In this document: in pieces, positions 10,756 to 22,745 of the stretch | Layout of the letters: every line of letters begins with the position of its first letter | Numbering within the stretch: the stretch's first letter is position 1 | Assembly (NCBI GenBank): GCA_963971305.1 | Contig: CAXARO010000238.1 | Location: 1 to 64,000, forward strand | From: Arcuatula senhousia | Lineage: Eukaryota > Mollusca > Bivalvia > Mytilida > Mytilidae | DNA: 64,000 nt | Reading direction: 5' to 3' | Translations under genes and position numbers: made by a program | The notes under the pieces: generated by a model | Databases searched by the model: none | Seen by the model: only the letters and a program-made list of their open reading frames with translations | What the model was told of the DNA's origin: nothing

Positions 10756-11211
10756 CTTTGTTCCTTTTTTTCGTAGAATCTGGCGAAGCATTCCTTCTCC
10801 ACAACGGGGAAACTCGGCAGAAACCTCATGAACCTGTTGATCCAAACAGTCATCGTCAATATCATCAAACGTGCACTTGCTTAAATTGTAGGTCCGAAAT
10901 TTTCTGTATATGGTACTCTCAGAAACAGACAAAATTTTACTTATATCACGTACAGAAAAATTCGACTCGATAAGTCCTTCGAGAACTTCTTTTGGAACAT
11001 CAAATTCTTTGGTAGTTGTTCTTATCATTGGGCTTTGCTTTCCATGAGTTACACATTCCATTCTTATCTGCATTATTTCTGTTCGATCGGTAACGCCTAA
11101 ACATTTCATATCATATAATGAGAGTTGTCCTACAATGTCTGGTGTTATCTTTTCTTTAGGGAAAGATTCACTATATTTGCTTAGTCCTAACTTTTTGAAA
11201 ATGTCTTCCAT
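10756..11211 (-). pseudogene. DDE integrase-like gene, exon 1: SAM-like plus HTH N-terminal region
   Basis: From ATG 11211-11209 (second in-frame Met; an upstream Met at 11259 would add 16 residues) to the donor at 10756/10755, 152 codons. Residues about 1-60 look like a SAM domain (DIFKKLGLSKYSESFPKEKI, then LSLYDMKCLGV). Residues about 75-120 contain a helix-turn-helix ('SVRDISKILSVSESTIYRKF'), as in transposase/integrase DNA-binding regions. The exon ends with LRQILRKKGTK, which in this family links to the catalytic core. This exon is open throughout. The gene is called broken because of the lesions in exon 2. It may be a transposon gene or a former host gene. The sequence alone does not decide. 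Confidence 0.75.
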
Positions 11212-11279
11212 TTTCAATGTGAAACGAAAACATGTAGAGGATTTAATGAAAAAAATCATACAAAAAAGTTCCGGTTAAT

Positions 11280-11645
11280 ACTTCCTGTTCATAAAACATA
11301 ACGTAAAGAAATAACCATATAACGAAAAGAAATAACCACATAACGTAAAGAACTTACCACATAACGTAAAGAAATAACCACATAACGTAAAGATACTGAA
11401 CATCGACAGAAGGTAATATTCAATGCACTGCACGTAAAGATGTTACCACCTAACGTAATGATAAAACTGCACAAAGAAATGTAAAATAGACAAAACATAA
11501 TTACAAAATGACAAAACGTAAAGTTAAAACGACAGAACGTAAAGTTAAAACGACTGGACGTAAAGTAAAAACGACAAGACGTAAAGTGTAATTGACAAGA
11601 CGTAATGTATATACAACAGAACGTAAAGATTAACATACATAAGGT
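11280..11645. repeat. ~22-bp minisatellite with 'aacgtaaag' motif
   Basis: Starts as 'cataacgtaaagaaataacca' units (11297-11400) and, after a degenerate stretch, becomes 'aaacg(a)cagaacgtaaagtta' units (11515-11640). The long minus-strand frame over it (11289-11654) is a by-product of the period and not a gene. Confidence 0.8.
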
Positions 11646-11654
11646 AAATACCAA

Positions 11655-12326
11655 ATCACTAAAAGAAATAACATATAGACCCCAAGTAACGAAATGTGCT
11701 CATCATAAGACAGTTTTGGCGTTCCATAAGTTTCTGCTACCTCGTCCTCGTGTACATTTTCCGATATTTCGTCAAAGACCTTTGCATTGTATTCTAGGAT
11801 GGTCTTCTATTTGTTCCGGATCAGTTCAGGTTGCATTGTGAGTCCTTTCACTCCATGTTTCGCAAAGAAATCGTCTGGATTTCCCTCTACACGTTTCAAA
11901 AGCTTGGAGATGCCTCCTATGTGTGTTGTACGTTGTAATTTTAGCTTCGTCATCATTGCCGATTCGTCGTCGGCACTAGATTTAACGCTGGATTGGCCGT
12001 GAATAAACTAAGACGTTCTACTTTGTTTCGTTCTGTTTGGTCTCTAAACGTTCCATACAAATCTTGTGGCTTCCAGTGGCGACGTTAGCATCAATAAGTT
12101 GCAATATTGCGGGGAATAACGTTTCTGTCTTTGACGGAAATAAAAGATAATTGAATTGAACTAAATTGAAAACTAATCACAACCTGTATGTTGTACTTTA
12201 AGTGTAAAGCAAAAACAGGTAGGTCTAAAGTAAAAGAAACATGACTTGTGTAATGACTAAACCCGTTTAGCAATACAGTCTTTATCATAAATATTTTACT
12301 GTTATTAAGAGGTTATTATATTATGG
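11655..12326. other. No recognisable feature
   Basis: Low-copy looking sequence with short chance frames only. No splice-consistent exon or repeat recognised. Confidence 0.4.
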
Positions 12327-12422
12327 CAATATTCGTATCACATCTCATATCAACCCGAGACCTACATATCTACCTGAGGGCCTTTAGACCCGAGGGTTGA
12401 TGTGGATGTGATATGAATATTG
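12327..12422. repeat. Long imperfect inverted repeat
   Basis: 'caatattcgtatcacatctc' continuing to ATATCAACCC pairs with GGGTTGATGT... 'ggatgtgatatgaatattg' about 65 bp later (roughly 26 of 29 bases). The loop holds a second small palindrome (CTCGGGT / ACCCGAG type). Could be a small foldback element or a remnant. Confidence 0.7.
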
Positions 12423-12719
12423 ACATATCATTACCTATTTATCAAATACTTTGAAAACGCATATTCCCATGTTCCATTTTTCAACATAAAAATCAGTAAA
12501 ACTTAAAAACATGAACATTTTATTAAGATAATTTCAATAAATAGGACAAAACAAACCCATGTTAAATCTATCAGTTATTGAAGTTGTAAACAAGCTTAGC
12601 AGACAACAAAAGAAAACATCCAAAATAATAAAAAAACAATAAGGTAACGAATTCATACGCAAAAATTGTATTTAGAACAAAGTTATTTGTCCTCTTTGAG
12701 TTTACTTTTTATTGTTATG

Positions 12720-12815
12720 GGGTGTGATATGGATTTTATGTATCATGATATGGATTTAAGGGGTATGATATGGCATGATTATCAAACCCCTAGTGATATG
12801 GATTTAGGAACATTG
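12720..12815. repeat. Short degenerate GATATGGATTTA repeats
   Basis: 'tgatatggattt' variants recur five times. Low-complexity. Confidence 0.55.
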
Positions 12816-12859
12816 CCAGTATCGCATTTACAAAATCGTACATATTATCATTAAGTATA

Positions 12860-15010
12860 TGATAAATATATTTATCTCACCCACATTTTAATATCTTTCA
12901 CGTAATCTCCTTTTATCATATACCTACAGTTAAAACTACAACATACGAATAAACGAGTTGAATCGAAATATATTTATTCATTCTATATATCTTACCATCA
13001 TTCTGAAAACTTTTTATCATATGTTTTCTTTTGCCATTCTCTTTGTTCCTCTAACGAAAATCCACAAGCAATGGAGGAAAGTCATTGTTTATACCTTTAA
13101 TTGCAAAATCGGGTATATTGTATCAACCTATTTGACAAGAAATTCCTTTACTTTGACAAAATTATTGGTAAAATACATTTTTCAACACCTATAGGTTTCC
13201 ATATTCAAATGAGCAATGTTCTAGAGCACAATGAAATGAGGGAAAAGAACATATTTTAAGTAAGAATTCTTTTACTGCAAAACAGGGAGGTCTAACATAA
13301 AAGAAAACTTGTGTAATGACTAACTCGTTTTGCAATAAAGTACTATACTTTGATATTAATATTGGTAAAACACATTTTTGAACACCTATAGGTTTTCATA
13401 TTCAAATAAGCAATGTTCTAGAGCACAATGAAATGAGAACAAAGAATACATTTTAAGTAAAAATACTTTTGCTGCAAAACTGGGAGGTATAACATAAAAT
13501 AAAACTTGTGTAATGACTAACTCGTTTTGCAATAAAGTACTATACTTTAATATTTATATTGGTAAAATACATTTTTCAATACCAACAGGTTTCCAAATTC
13601 AAATGAGCAATGATCTATAGCACAATAAAATGAGAACATTAGGACCTTTTGTAAGTAAAAATACTTTTGTTGCAAAACGGGGTGGTTTAATATAAAAGAA
13701 AACTTGTGTAATGACTTACCCGTTTTGCAATAAAGTACTATACTTTGATATTAATATTGGTAAAATACATTTTCAACACCTACAGGTTTCCATATTCAAA
13801 TGGGTAATGTTCTAGAGCACAATGAAATGGGAAAACAAACATGTAATAATATTGTAAGTAAAAATACTTTTATTGCCAAACGGGGAGGTCTAACATAAAA
13901 ACAAACTCTTGTAATGACTTACCCGTTTTGCAATAAAGTTTTATACTTTGATATAAACATTGGTAAAATACATGTTCAACACATATAGGTTTCCATAGTC
14001 AAATGAGCAATGATCTATGGCACAGTGAAATAAGAAAAATAGAACTTATTGTAAGTTAGAATATTTTTATTGCAAAACGGGGAGGTAAACACAAAAACAA
14101 ACTTTTGTAATGATTAACCCGTTTTGCAATAAAGTTTTATACTTTGATATTAATATTGGTTAAATACATTTCCAACACTTACACAGGCAAAATGAGGACT
14201 GTGTTTAACGTGCGTCTGACGTACGTTAAACGCATGTCATGTGACGCATATTAAATTGGCGTTTCTAACCGCGTACGTTTGACGCACATCAAAATTTATC
14301 TTGGCAATATTTTTATTTCATAATAAAGCACACTAAATAAATAACTCACTGATTTCATACATTTTAGGAAACTATACGTCTGACGTATGATACACGTATG
14401 TTAGACGCACGTTTGAAAAACTTACGTCCGACATATGATTTGACAATTATTTGAAGTACGTTTACCGCACGGTGGTTAGAAACATATGTTTAACGTACGT
14501 TTATACCTTACATCAGACGCACGTCTTTCCAAACGTACGTCAGACGTATGTCTAAATTTTGCCTGTGTATAGGTTTCCATATTCAAATTAGCAATGTTCT
14601 ACAGCACAATGATATGAGAAAAAAAATAATATTTTAAAATAAAACTACTTTTATTGCGAAACGGGAAGGTCTTACTTAAAAACAAACTTTTTAATGACTA
14701 ACCCGTTTTGCAATAAAGTACTATACTTTGATATCAATATTTGTAAAATACATTTTCAACACCTATAGGTTTCCATAGTCAAATGAGCAATGATCTATGG
14801 CACAATGAAATAAGAAAAATAGAACCAATTGTAAGTTAATTTTTTTATTGCAATACGGAGAGGTCTAAAATAAAAACAAACTTTTGTAATGAATAACCCG
14901 TTTTGCAATGAAGTATTATACTTTGCTATTAATATTGGTAAAATACATTCCAACACCTATAGGTTTCCATATTCAAATGAGCAATGTTCTAGAGCACAAT
15001 GAGAATATGC
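12860..15010 (+). repeat. Satellite, ~190-bp unit, seven recognisable copies, with MITE insertion
   Basis: Unit: 'acccgttttgcaataaagta' / 'ctatactttgatattaatat' / 'tggtaaaatacatttttcaa' / 'cacctataggtttccatatt' / 'caaatgagcaatgttctaga' / 'gcacaatgaaatgag', then a variable A-rich stretch and 'ttattgcaaaacggggaggt'. Copies of the CCCGTTTTGCAATA end lie near 13325, 13525, 13722, 13922, 14118, 14703 and 14898. TATTGCAAAACGGG and CCCGTTTTGCAATA face each other across about 40 bases in each copy. Confidence 0.85.
14182..14567. mobile_element. TA-flanked MITE with CACAGGCAAAAT terminal inverted repeats
   Basis: 386 bp inserted in a satellite unit. The left end CACAGGCAAAATGAGGAC and the right end read in reverse (CACAGGCAAAATTTAGAC) share their first 12 bases. 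TA is present on both sides (14180-14181 and 14568-14569). Removing the element plus one TA restores the 'cacctataggtttcc' of neighbouring units. The interior is full of ACGT-type palindromes ('acgtacgtcagacgtatg'). TA duplication fits the Tc1/mariner group. No transposase frame. Confidence 0.88.
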
Positions 15011-15900
15011 TGATTGGAATGTTAATTATATGTTGGTGCAGATTTTGTGTTGGTTACTATATAGGACCCTTAGGTTTTCAGTTATGGGTAGATTTTACTA
15101 AGAAACACTTTAGGACTACTATAGGGATTGTTGGAGGTTGTTGTTTTGAGGATCCTTAGGATAGTGTTTTGTTATCATGAGGAATAACTGTTAGCTGTAG
15201 CCTACGCAGGTATAGCCAGTTCTAGTGTTATGAGATGTATTGGTGTTTTGGAACTGATGTTGTGAGCCAAATGTTATCCATGCAGTTCTTGATGTTGATG
15301 TTAATGTGAATACGGAATATCTTGCCTACACAGGGAGTATTGCCGTGGAGAGTTCCTCAGCTATCTTAAAGTGCTAGTTGTTAAGTCTTGGATTACTGAA
15401 AACTTATGGTGTCGTAATAGTTTCTTTTATTCATATTTTTTTATATATAAACAGAAGCAGTGACATATGTTTTGTGAATTTCAAGATTTTAAAGACTTGT
15501 TTAAATTCATCCTGTATTTTGTTTAACCTCATTGTTAATATGTTTGTGCATGCCGTTATTAAATGTGTATATAATAAACTGTAGAACTAGAAAGCTTAGA
15601 ATCATTTTACCATCAAAGAGCCCACAATTTGATAATGGAACTAACCATTCAATTGTCTAAACATTAGCCTAGAGCCTTGGCCAAACTCGACCGCCATGGC
15701 ATTTTCACGGGATGCACGTTTAATATAACGGACTCTATTCGTACACGCTAAAAAAATCAGAATGCGTAAAAGATAACAAAACATTTCGGAAAAGGTTGGA
15801 ATAAAATATCGTAAGAACTCGTACAACTATCAATCTTGAAAAGCATTATAACTCGAAAGAGAATATCATAAATGTAACAGGGGTATGAATAATAAAACAG
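15010..15900. other. Unassigned low-copy segment with a polyadenylation-like end
   Basis: No repeat unit from the neighbouring satellites is visible. Short frames only (15378-15584 plus is hydrophobic). 'tgtgtatataataaactgta' near 15565 contains AATAAA, so this could be the 3' part of a transcript or an old LTR, but neither can be shown. Confidence 0.3.
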
Positions 15901-16160
15901 CAAAGAAAAAATATTTTATCGCGAAACGGGGAGATCTGACCAATGAACAAATCATATTGTTAACAATTTATTTTTAAATCATCTTGTTTATTCCTATTTT
16001 TGATGTTTAAAAACAATATCTGTTCTTTTAAGATTAAAGTGGTAACCATTTGAAACCATTGTGTGCAAAAATGAAAATAAAACAGCTCTAGATTAAATAT
16101 TTTATTGTGAATCGGGGAGGTCTGCACAAAAAAACGGAGCTTTGCCATCAATTGGCGTAC
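15890..16160 (+). repeat. Degenerate start of the ~305-bp satellite
   Basis: 'attttatcgcgaaacgggga' (15914-) and 'attttattgtgaatcgggga' (16100-) are diverged forms of the ATTTTATTGCAAAACGGGGA core. Confidence 0.6.
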
Positions 16161-16179
16161 GCAGTCTTCTGTAAACAAT

Positions 16180-17235
16180 TTTCAAAAATCTCTATCTTCT
16201 GAAACTACTGAACAGAATTTAATTAACCTTGGTATGGTTGATCCTTAATGTGTCCTACACCAAACTTGAGTTTGGATTTTTGATCCGTCAAAAACCTTGC
16301 TACCGTTGCTTAAAATAAATCAGTGTGGTCAGACCGCTGTTTTTGGCTTGTAAAGTATAAGAGATAGATAAAAGAAGATGCCACGCTTCTGCTTCAGCAT
16401 CAAAAGTTCTACATAAATATTCAATATGTCGAAGTTGTCAGATGACCTCTTAAACGGGTAACGGCCTGTTAAAGGTAAAAAATTACTTTTTCAACTTTTT
16501 TTACCTATAGAATGAAAACTAATGCAGATACAGAAAAGCTGTTGCTTGCTTAAATGTTCAGCTCATTCAGATCTACAAATGTCTCAATTGGGTCGAAGTT
16601 GTCAGATGGCCCCTTAAAGGTGAAAAATAGCATTTTTTTCAAACTTTTTTTTCAAAAATCTTCCATGAAAGTAGTAAACAAAATTTAATGAAACTTGGTA
16701 TGGTAGATTCTTAGGGTGTCCTGCACCAAACTTTGTGTTTCGAATTCCGATCCGTCAAATAACATAACAGCTGTTACTAAAAATAGACCATGGAGTTAGA
16801 CCAGTGTTTTTGGCTTGTATATCAAAAAGTTTAAGAGATAGATGAAATCCTATCCCATGCTACTGCTCCATCATCAAAAGCTCTACAAAAATCTCCATTG
16901 GGTATGAATTTTCAGACGACCCCTTACAGGATTTACAGCCCTTTGAAGGTCAAAAATGACATTGTTGCATTTTTGGGCCTATAGAATGAAAACTATTGCA
17001 TATAGAGAATAGCTGTTGCTTGCTTAATTGTTCAGCTCATTTAGCTTTACTAATTCACAGGGTCATGGTTGTCTTAGAGCCCCTTAAAGGTAAGAAATTG
17101 TGTTTCTGGCCTATTAAAATTACAAATGTTGAGCTAAAGTTTTCATTGGGTGGTTTTGGTCAGAATATGTTGTATTCTATGGGTGATAGCTAATTTAGAC
17201 CAGGTGAGCGATTCAGGCTCCTGGGAGCCTCTTCT
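16180..17235 (-). mobile_element. Repeat element F, inverted copy with two internal ~430-bp repeats
   Basis: 'ttggtatggt(t/a)gatcctta(a/g)(t/g)gtgtcct' and 'ttgtcagat(g)accccttaaagg' occur twice. The right end at 17199-17235 reads 'caggtgagcgattcaggctc', continuing to GGGAGCCTCTTCTTTATG. The same end appears inverted at 30022, 37713 and 59561 as the start of related elements. Confidence 0.65.
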
Positions 17236-20200
17236 TTATGTTTAAAAACTATATTTGTTATTTAAAGCTTAAGTGGTAACAATTTGAAACCATAATGTCC
17301 ATAAATAATAATAAAAAAAGAAAACATATTTTAATGCAAAACGGGGAGGTCTGGACCAAAAAAAAAGGAACATATTGTTATCAACCCGTTTTGCAATAAA
17401 GTAGTTTAATCATATTAATCTATATCTAAAAACATTTTTTTTATCTTAAACTTCGTTGGTGACCATTTAGGACCAACGAGTACCAAAAACATGATAAACA
17501 AAGAAAATATGAGTGATTCAGGCTTCTGGGAGCCTCTTGTTTATGTTTAAAAACAATATTTGTTATTCTAAGCTTAAGTGGTGACCATTTGAAACCATTA
17601 TGTGCATAAATGATAAAAAAATCAAAGAAACAATATTTTATTGCAAAACGGGGAGGTCTGTGCAAAAAAAACGGAACATATTGTTATCAACCCGTTTTGC
17701 AATAAAGTAGTTAAATCATATTAATTTATATCTAAAAACAATTTTTTAGCTTAAACTTTCATAGATGACCATTTAGAACCATTGTGTACCAAAAACATGA
17801 TAAACAAAGAAAATATAAGCGATTCAGGCTCCTAGGAATCTCTTGTTTATGTTTAAATACATGTTTGTTTTTTTTAAGCTTAAGTGGTGACCATTTGAAA
17901 CTATTATGTGCATAAATGATAAAGAATCAAAGAAAAAATATTTTATTGCAAAACGGGGAGGTCTTTGCAAAAAACGGAACATATTGTTATCAACCCGTTT
18001 TGCAATAAAGTAGTTAAATCATATTAATTTATATCTAAAAACAATATTAACACCATTGTGTACCAAAAACATGATAAACAAAGAAAATATGAGCGATTCA
18101 GGCGCCTAGGAGCCTCTTGTTTATGTTTAAAAACAATATTTGTTATTTTAAGCTTAAGTGGTGACCATTTGAAACCATTATGTGCATAAAGAAAAAATAT
18201 TTTACTGCAAAACGGTGAGGTCTGTGCAAAAAAAACGAAACATATTGTTATCAACCCGTTTTGCAATAAAGTAGTTAAATCATATTAATGTATATCTAAA
18301 AACAATATTTTTTTATCTTAACTTTCATTGGTGACCATTTATAACCATTGTGTACCAAAAACATGATAAACAAAGAAAATATGAGCGATTCAGATTCCTA
18401 GTAGCCTCTTGTTTATGTTTAAAAACAATATTTGTTATTTTAAGCTTAAGTGGTGACCATTTGAAACCATTATGTGCATAAATGATAAAAATCTAAGAAA
18501 TTTTTTTTATTGCAAAACGGGGAGGTCTGTGCAAAAAACGGAACATATTGTTATCAACCCGTTTTGCAATAAAGTAGTTAAATCATATTAATTTATATCT
18601 TAAAACATTTTTTTTATTTAACTTTCATTTGTGACCATATAGAACCATTGTGTACCAAAAACATGATAAACAAAGAAAATATGAGCAATTCAGACTCCTA
18701 GGAGCTTCTTGTTTATGTTTAAAAACAATATTTGTTATTTAAAGCTTAAGTGGTGACCATTTGAAACCATTATGTGCATAAATGATAAAAAAACAAAGAA
18801 CAAAATTTTTATTGCAAAACGGGGAGGTCTGTGCAAAAAACGGAACATATTGTTATCAACCCGTTTTGCAATAAAGTAGTTAAATCATATTGATTTATAT
18901 CTTAAAACAATGTTTTTTTATCTTAACTTTCATTGGTGACAATTTAGAACCATTGTGTACCAAAAACATGATAAACAAAGAGAATATGAGCGATTCAGGC
19001 TCCTAGGAGCCTCTTGTTTATGTTTAAAAACAATATTTGTTATTTTAAGCTTAAGTGGTGACCATTTGAAACCATTATGTTCATAAATGATAAAAAATCA
19101 AAGAAAAAATATTTTATTGCAAAACGGAGAGGTCTGTGCAAAAAACGGATCATATTGTTATCAACCCGTTTTGCAATAAAGTAGTTAAATCATATTAATT
19201 TATATCTAAAAACAATATTTTTGTATCTTAACTTTCAAAAACATGATAAACAAAGAAAATATGAGCGATTCAGGCTCCTAGGAGCCTCTTGTTTATGTTT
19301 AAAAACAATATTTGTTATTTTAAGCTTAAGTGGTGACCATTTGAAACCATTATGTGCATTAATGATAAAAAATCAAAGAAAAATTATTTTATTGCAAAAC
19401 GGGGAGGACAGTGCAAAAAACGGAACATATTGTTATCAACCCGTTTTGCAATAAAGTAGTTAAATCATATTAATTTACATCTGAAAACAAAATTTTTTTG
19501 TCTTAACTTTCATTTATGACCATTTAGAACCATTGTGTACCAAAAACATGATAAACAAAGAAAATATGAGCGATTTAGGCTCTTAGGAGCCTCTTGTTTA
19601 TGTTTAAAAACAATATCTGTTTTTTTAAGCTTAAGTGGGGACCATTTGAAACCATTATGTGCATAAATGATAAAAAATCAAAGAAAAAATATTTTATTGC
19701 AAAACGGGGAGGTCTGTGCAAAAAACGGAACATATTGTTATCAACACGTTTTGCAATACAGTAGTTAAATCATATTAATTTATATATAAAAACAATATTA
19801 ACACCATTGTGTACCAAAAACATAATAAACAAAGAAAATATGAGCGATTCAGGCGCATAGGAGCCTCTTGTTTATTTTTTTAAAACAATATTTGTTATTT
19901 TAAGCTTAAGTGGTGACCATTTGAAACCATTATGTGCATTAATGATAAAAAATCAAAGAAAAAATATTTAATTGCAAAACGGGGAGGTCAGTGCAAAAGA
20001 ACGGAACATATTGTTATCAACCCGTTTTGCAATAAAGTAGTTAAATCATATTAATTTATATCTTAAAACAATATTTTTTATCTTAACTTTCATTTGTGAC
20101 CATATAGAACCATTGTGTACCAAAAACATGATAAACAAAGAAAATATGAGCGATTCAGACTCCTAGGAGCCTCTTGTTTATGTTTAAAAACAATATTTGT

Positions 20201-20529
20201 TATTTTAAGCTTAAGTGGTGACCATTTGAAACCATTATGTGCATAAATGATAAAAAATCAAAGAAAAAATATTTTATTGCAAAACGGGGAGGTCTGTGCA
20301 AAAAATCGGAACATATTGTTGTCAACCCGTTTTGCAATAAAGTAGTTAAATCATGTTAATTTATATCTAAAACAATATTTTTTATCTCAACTTTCATTTG
20401 TGACCATATAGAACCATTGTGTACCAAAAACATGATAAACAAAGAAAATATGAGCGATTCAGGCTCCTAGGAGCCTCTTGTTTATGTTTAAAAACAATAT
20501 TTGTTATTTTAAGCTTAAGTTAGTTAGTT

Positions 20530-21035
20530 AGTTAGTTATTGCTTTACTCCCAAGCAGCACGATTTCGGCTATATCCGGGAGATGAACATGAAAGTGGTGA
20601 AACAATGAACATGAAATGATGATGAAGTGGAGGAAATGGGGACACAAGGCCAATCGGGTAGAAGAGTTTTGACTGCCACTGGAAAAAGGAGTGATGGGTA
20701 GGGACAGGAAATTTCGCCTCCTGCATGGGGATCCTACGGGTCCTTCTCTTACCGAGACCTGCAGCAGGGTTCTTTAACGTGCAAGGAACGTGACATTTTT
20801 CCCAACACGGTGCACCACTATGGTTTGCCGTCAGGTTTTCCGCATTATCGCCTGACGACCCCGCATCTCTCGATGTCAGGGCTGCCCCATTCAACCACCT
20901 GGGGCACACATCCCAGTCGCTTTGTGGGCAAAGCGGCCTCAACCGATGTCAGGTTTCTGAGCGCTCTTTAGTGGACTTTTACCGACAAGCTTAGCGCTGC
21001 TGCAGGCCTATTCGCCACCCGGAACCCACACGGGT
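20530..21035 (-). mobile_element. SINE-like repeat S1 variant, copy 1
   Basis: From (TTAG)n and 'ttattgctttactcccaagc' through 'gatgaacatgaaagtggtga', 'tttaacgtgcaaggaacgtg', 'cctggggcacacatcccagt' to 'gcctattcgccacccggaac'. The last block is the conserved GC-rich end of family S1 (35879-36353, 57500-57970, 62330-62821). The open frame here (132 codons, minus) exists because S1 is GC-rich, and I do not regard it as a gene. Inserted within a satellite unit. Confidence 0.75.
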
Positions 21036-21666
21036 TTTAAGCTTAAGTAGTGACCATTTGAAACCATTATGTGCATAAATGATAAAAAATCAAAGAAAAA
21101 ATATTTAATTGCAAAACGGGGAGGTCAGTGCAAAAGAACGGAACATATTGTTATCAACCCGTTTTGCAATAAAGTAGTTAAATCATATTAATTTATATCT
21201 TAAAACAATATTTTTTATCTTAACTTTCATTTGTGACCATATAGAACCATTGTGTACCACAAACATGATAAACAAAGAAAATATGAGCGATTCAGACTCC
21301 TAGGAGCCTCTTGTTTATGTTTAAAAACAATATTTGTTATTTTAAGCTTAAGTGGTGACCATTTGAAACCATTATGTGCATAAATGATAAAAAATCAAAG
21401 AAAAAATATTTTATTGCAAAACGGGGAGGTCTGTGCAAAAAATCGGAACATATTGTTGTCAACCCGTTTTGCAATAAAGTAGTTAAATCATGTTAATTTA
21501 TATCTAAAACAATATTTTTTATCTCAACTTTCATTTGTGACCATATAGAACCATTGTGTACCAAAAACATGATAAACAAAGAAAATATGAGCGATTCAGG
21601 CTCCTAGGAGCCTCTTGTTTATGTTTAAAAACAATATTTGTTATTTTAAGCTTAAGTTAGTTAGTT

Positions 21667-22172
21667 AGTTAGTTATTGCTTTACTCCCAAGCAGCACGAT
21701 TTCGGCTATATCCGGGAGATGAACATGAAAGTGGTGAAACAATGAACATGAAATGATGATGAAGTGGAGGAAATGGGGACACAAGGCCAATCGGGTAGAA
21801 GAGTTTTGACTGCCACTGGAAAAAGGAGTGATGGGTAGGGACAGGAAATTTCGCCTCCTGCATGGGGATCCTACGGGTCCTACTCTTACCGAGACCTGCA
21901 GCAGGGTTCTTTAACGTGCAAGGAACGTGACATTTTTCCCAACACGGTGCACCACTATGGTTTGCCGTCAGGTTTTCCGCATTATCGCCTGACGACCCCG
22001 CATCTCTCGATGTCAGGGCTGCCCCATTCAACCACCTGGGGCACACATCCCAGTCGCTTTGTGGGCAAAGCGGCCTCAACCGATGTCAGGTTTCTGAGCG
22101 CTCTTTAGTGGACTTTTACCGACAAGCTTAGCGCTGCTGCAGGCCTATTCGCCACCCGGAACCCACACGGGT
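21667..22172 (-). mobile_element. SINE-like repeat S1 variant, copy 2 (by tandem duplication)
   Basis: Identical to 20530-21035 except for a base or two. See the tandem duplication entry. Confidence 0.8.
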
Positions 22173-22745
22173 TTTAAGCTTAAGTAGTGACCATTTGAAA
22201 CCATTATGTGCATAAATGATAAAAAATCAAAGAAAAAATATTTTATTGCAAAACAGGGAGGTCTGTGCAAAAAAGGAACATATTGTTATCAACCCGTTTT
22301 GCAAAAAAGTAGTTAAATCATATTAATTTATATGTTAAAACAATATATTTTTTTAACTTAAACTTCATTGGTGACCATTTGGAACCATTGTGTACCAAAA
22401 ACATGATAAAACAAGGACAAAATGAGCGATTCAGGCTCCTGGGAGCCTCTTGTTTATGTTTAAAAATAATATTTGTTATTTTAAGCTTAAGTGGTAACTA
22501 TTTGAAACCATTATGTGCATAAATGATAATAAATCAAAGAAAAAAATATTTTATTGCAAAACGGGGAGGTCTGTGCAAAAAACGGAACATATTGTTATCA
22601 ACCCGTTTTGCAATAAAGTAGTTAAATCATATTAATTTATATCTAAAAACAATATTTGTTTATCTTAAACTTCATCAATGATCATTTGGAAGCATTGTGT
22701 ACCTAAAACATGATAAAACAAAGAAAAAAATATTTTATTGCAAAA

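Larger units (their letters stand above)
19899..22172 (+). repeat. Recent 1,137-bp tandem duplication
   Basis: Bases from about 19899 to 21035 recur at 21036 to 22172 with an offset of 1,137 and only a few differences (for example one base in the frame at 20544-20942 versus 21681-22079, giving Arg versus Ser). Each copy contains two satellite units and one SINE-like insertion, so the insertion happened once and was then duplicated, probably by unequal exchange. Confidence 0.88.
17236..22745 (+). repeat. Satellite, ~305-bp unit, about 15 copies
   Basis: Each unit has 'attgcaaaacggggaggtct', a short spacer, 'acccgttttgcaataaagta', 'accattgtgtaccaaaaaca', 'tgagcgattcaggctcctag' (inside the perfect 16-bp palindrome AGGCTCCTAGGAGCCT), 'cttgtttatgtttaaaaaca' and 'ttaagcttaagtggtgacca'. 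The hairpin core is shared with the satellite at 12860-15010. The GAGCGATTCAGGCTCC portion matches the terminus of element F. The array is interrupted by two identical SINE-like copies (20530-21035, 21667-22172). Confidence 0.9.

Noticed and set aside
11289..11654. 121-codon minus-strand frame with repeated Phe/Cys pattern
   Set aside because: Arises from the 22-bp 'aacgtaaag' minisatellite.
20544..22079. Two identical 132-codon frames with Pro/Cys-rich product
   Set aside because: They lie in a GC-rich SINE-like repeat that recurs in decayed, stop-bearing form elsewhere in the window. No domain recognised.
17236..22745. Possible CRISPR-like array (regular palindromic repeats)
   Set aside because: Units of about 305 bp with similar, not unique, sequence between the palindromes, in a eukaryotic genome. 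It is a satellite.
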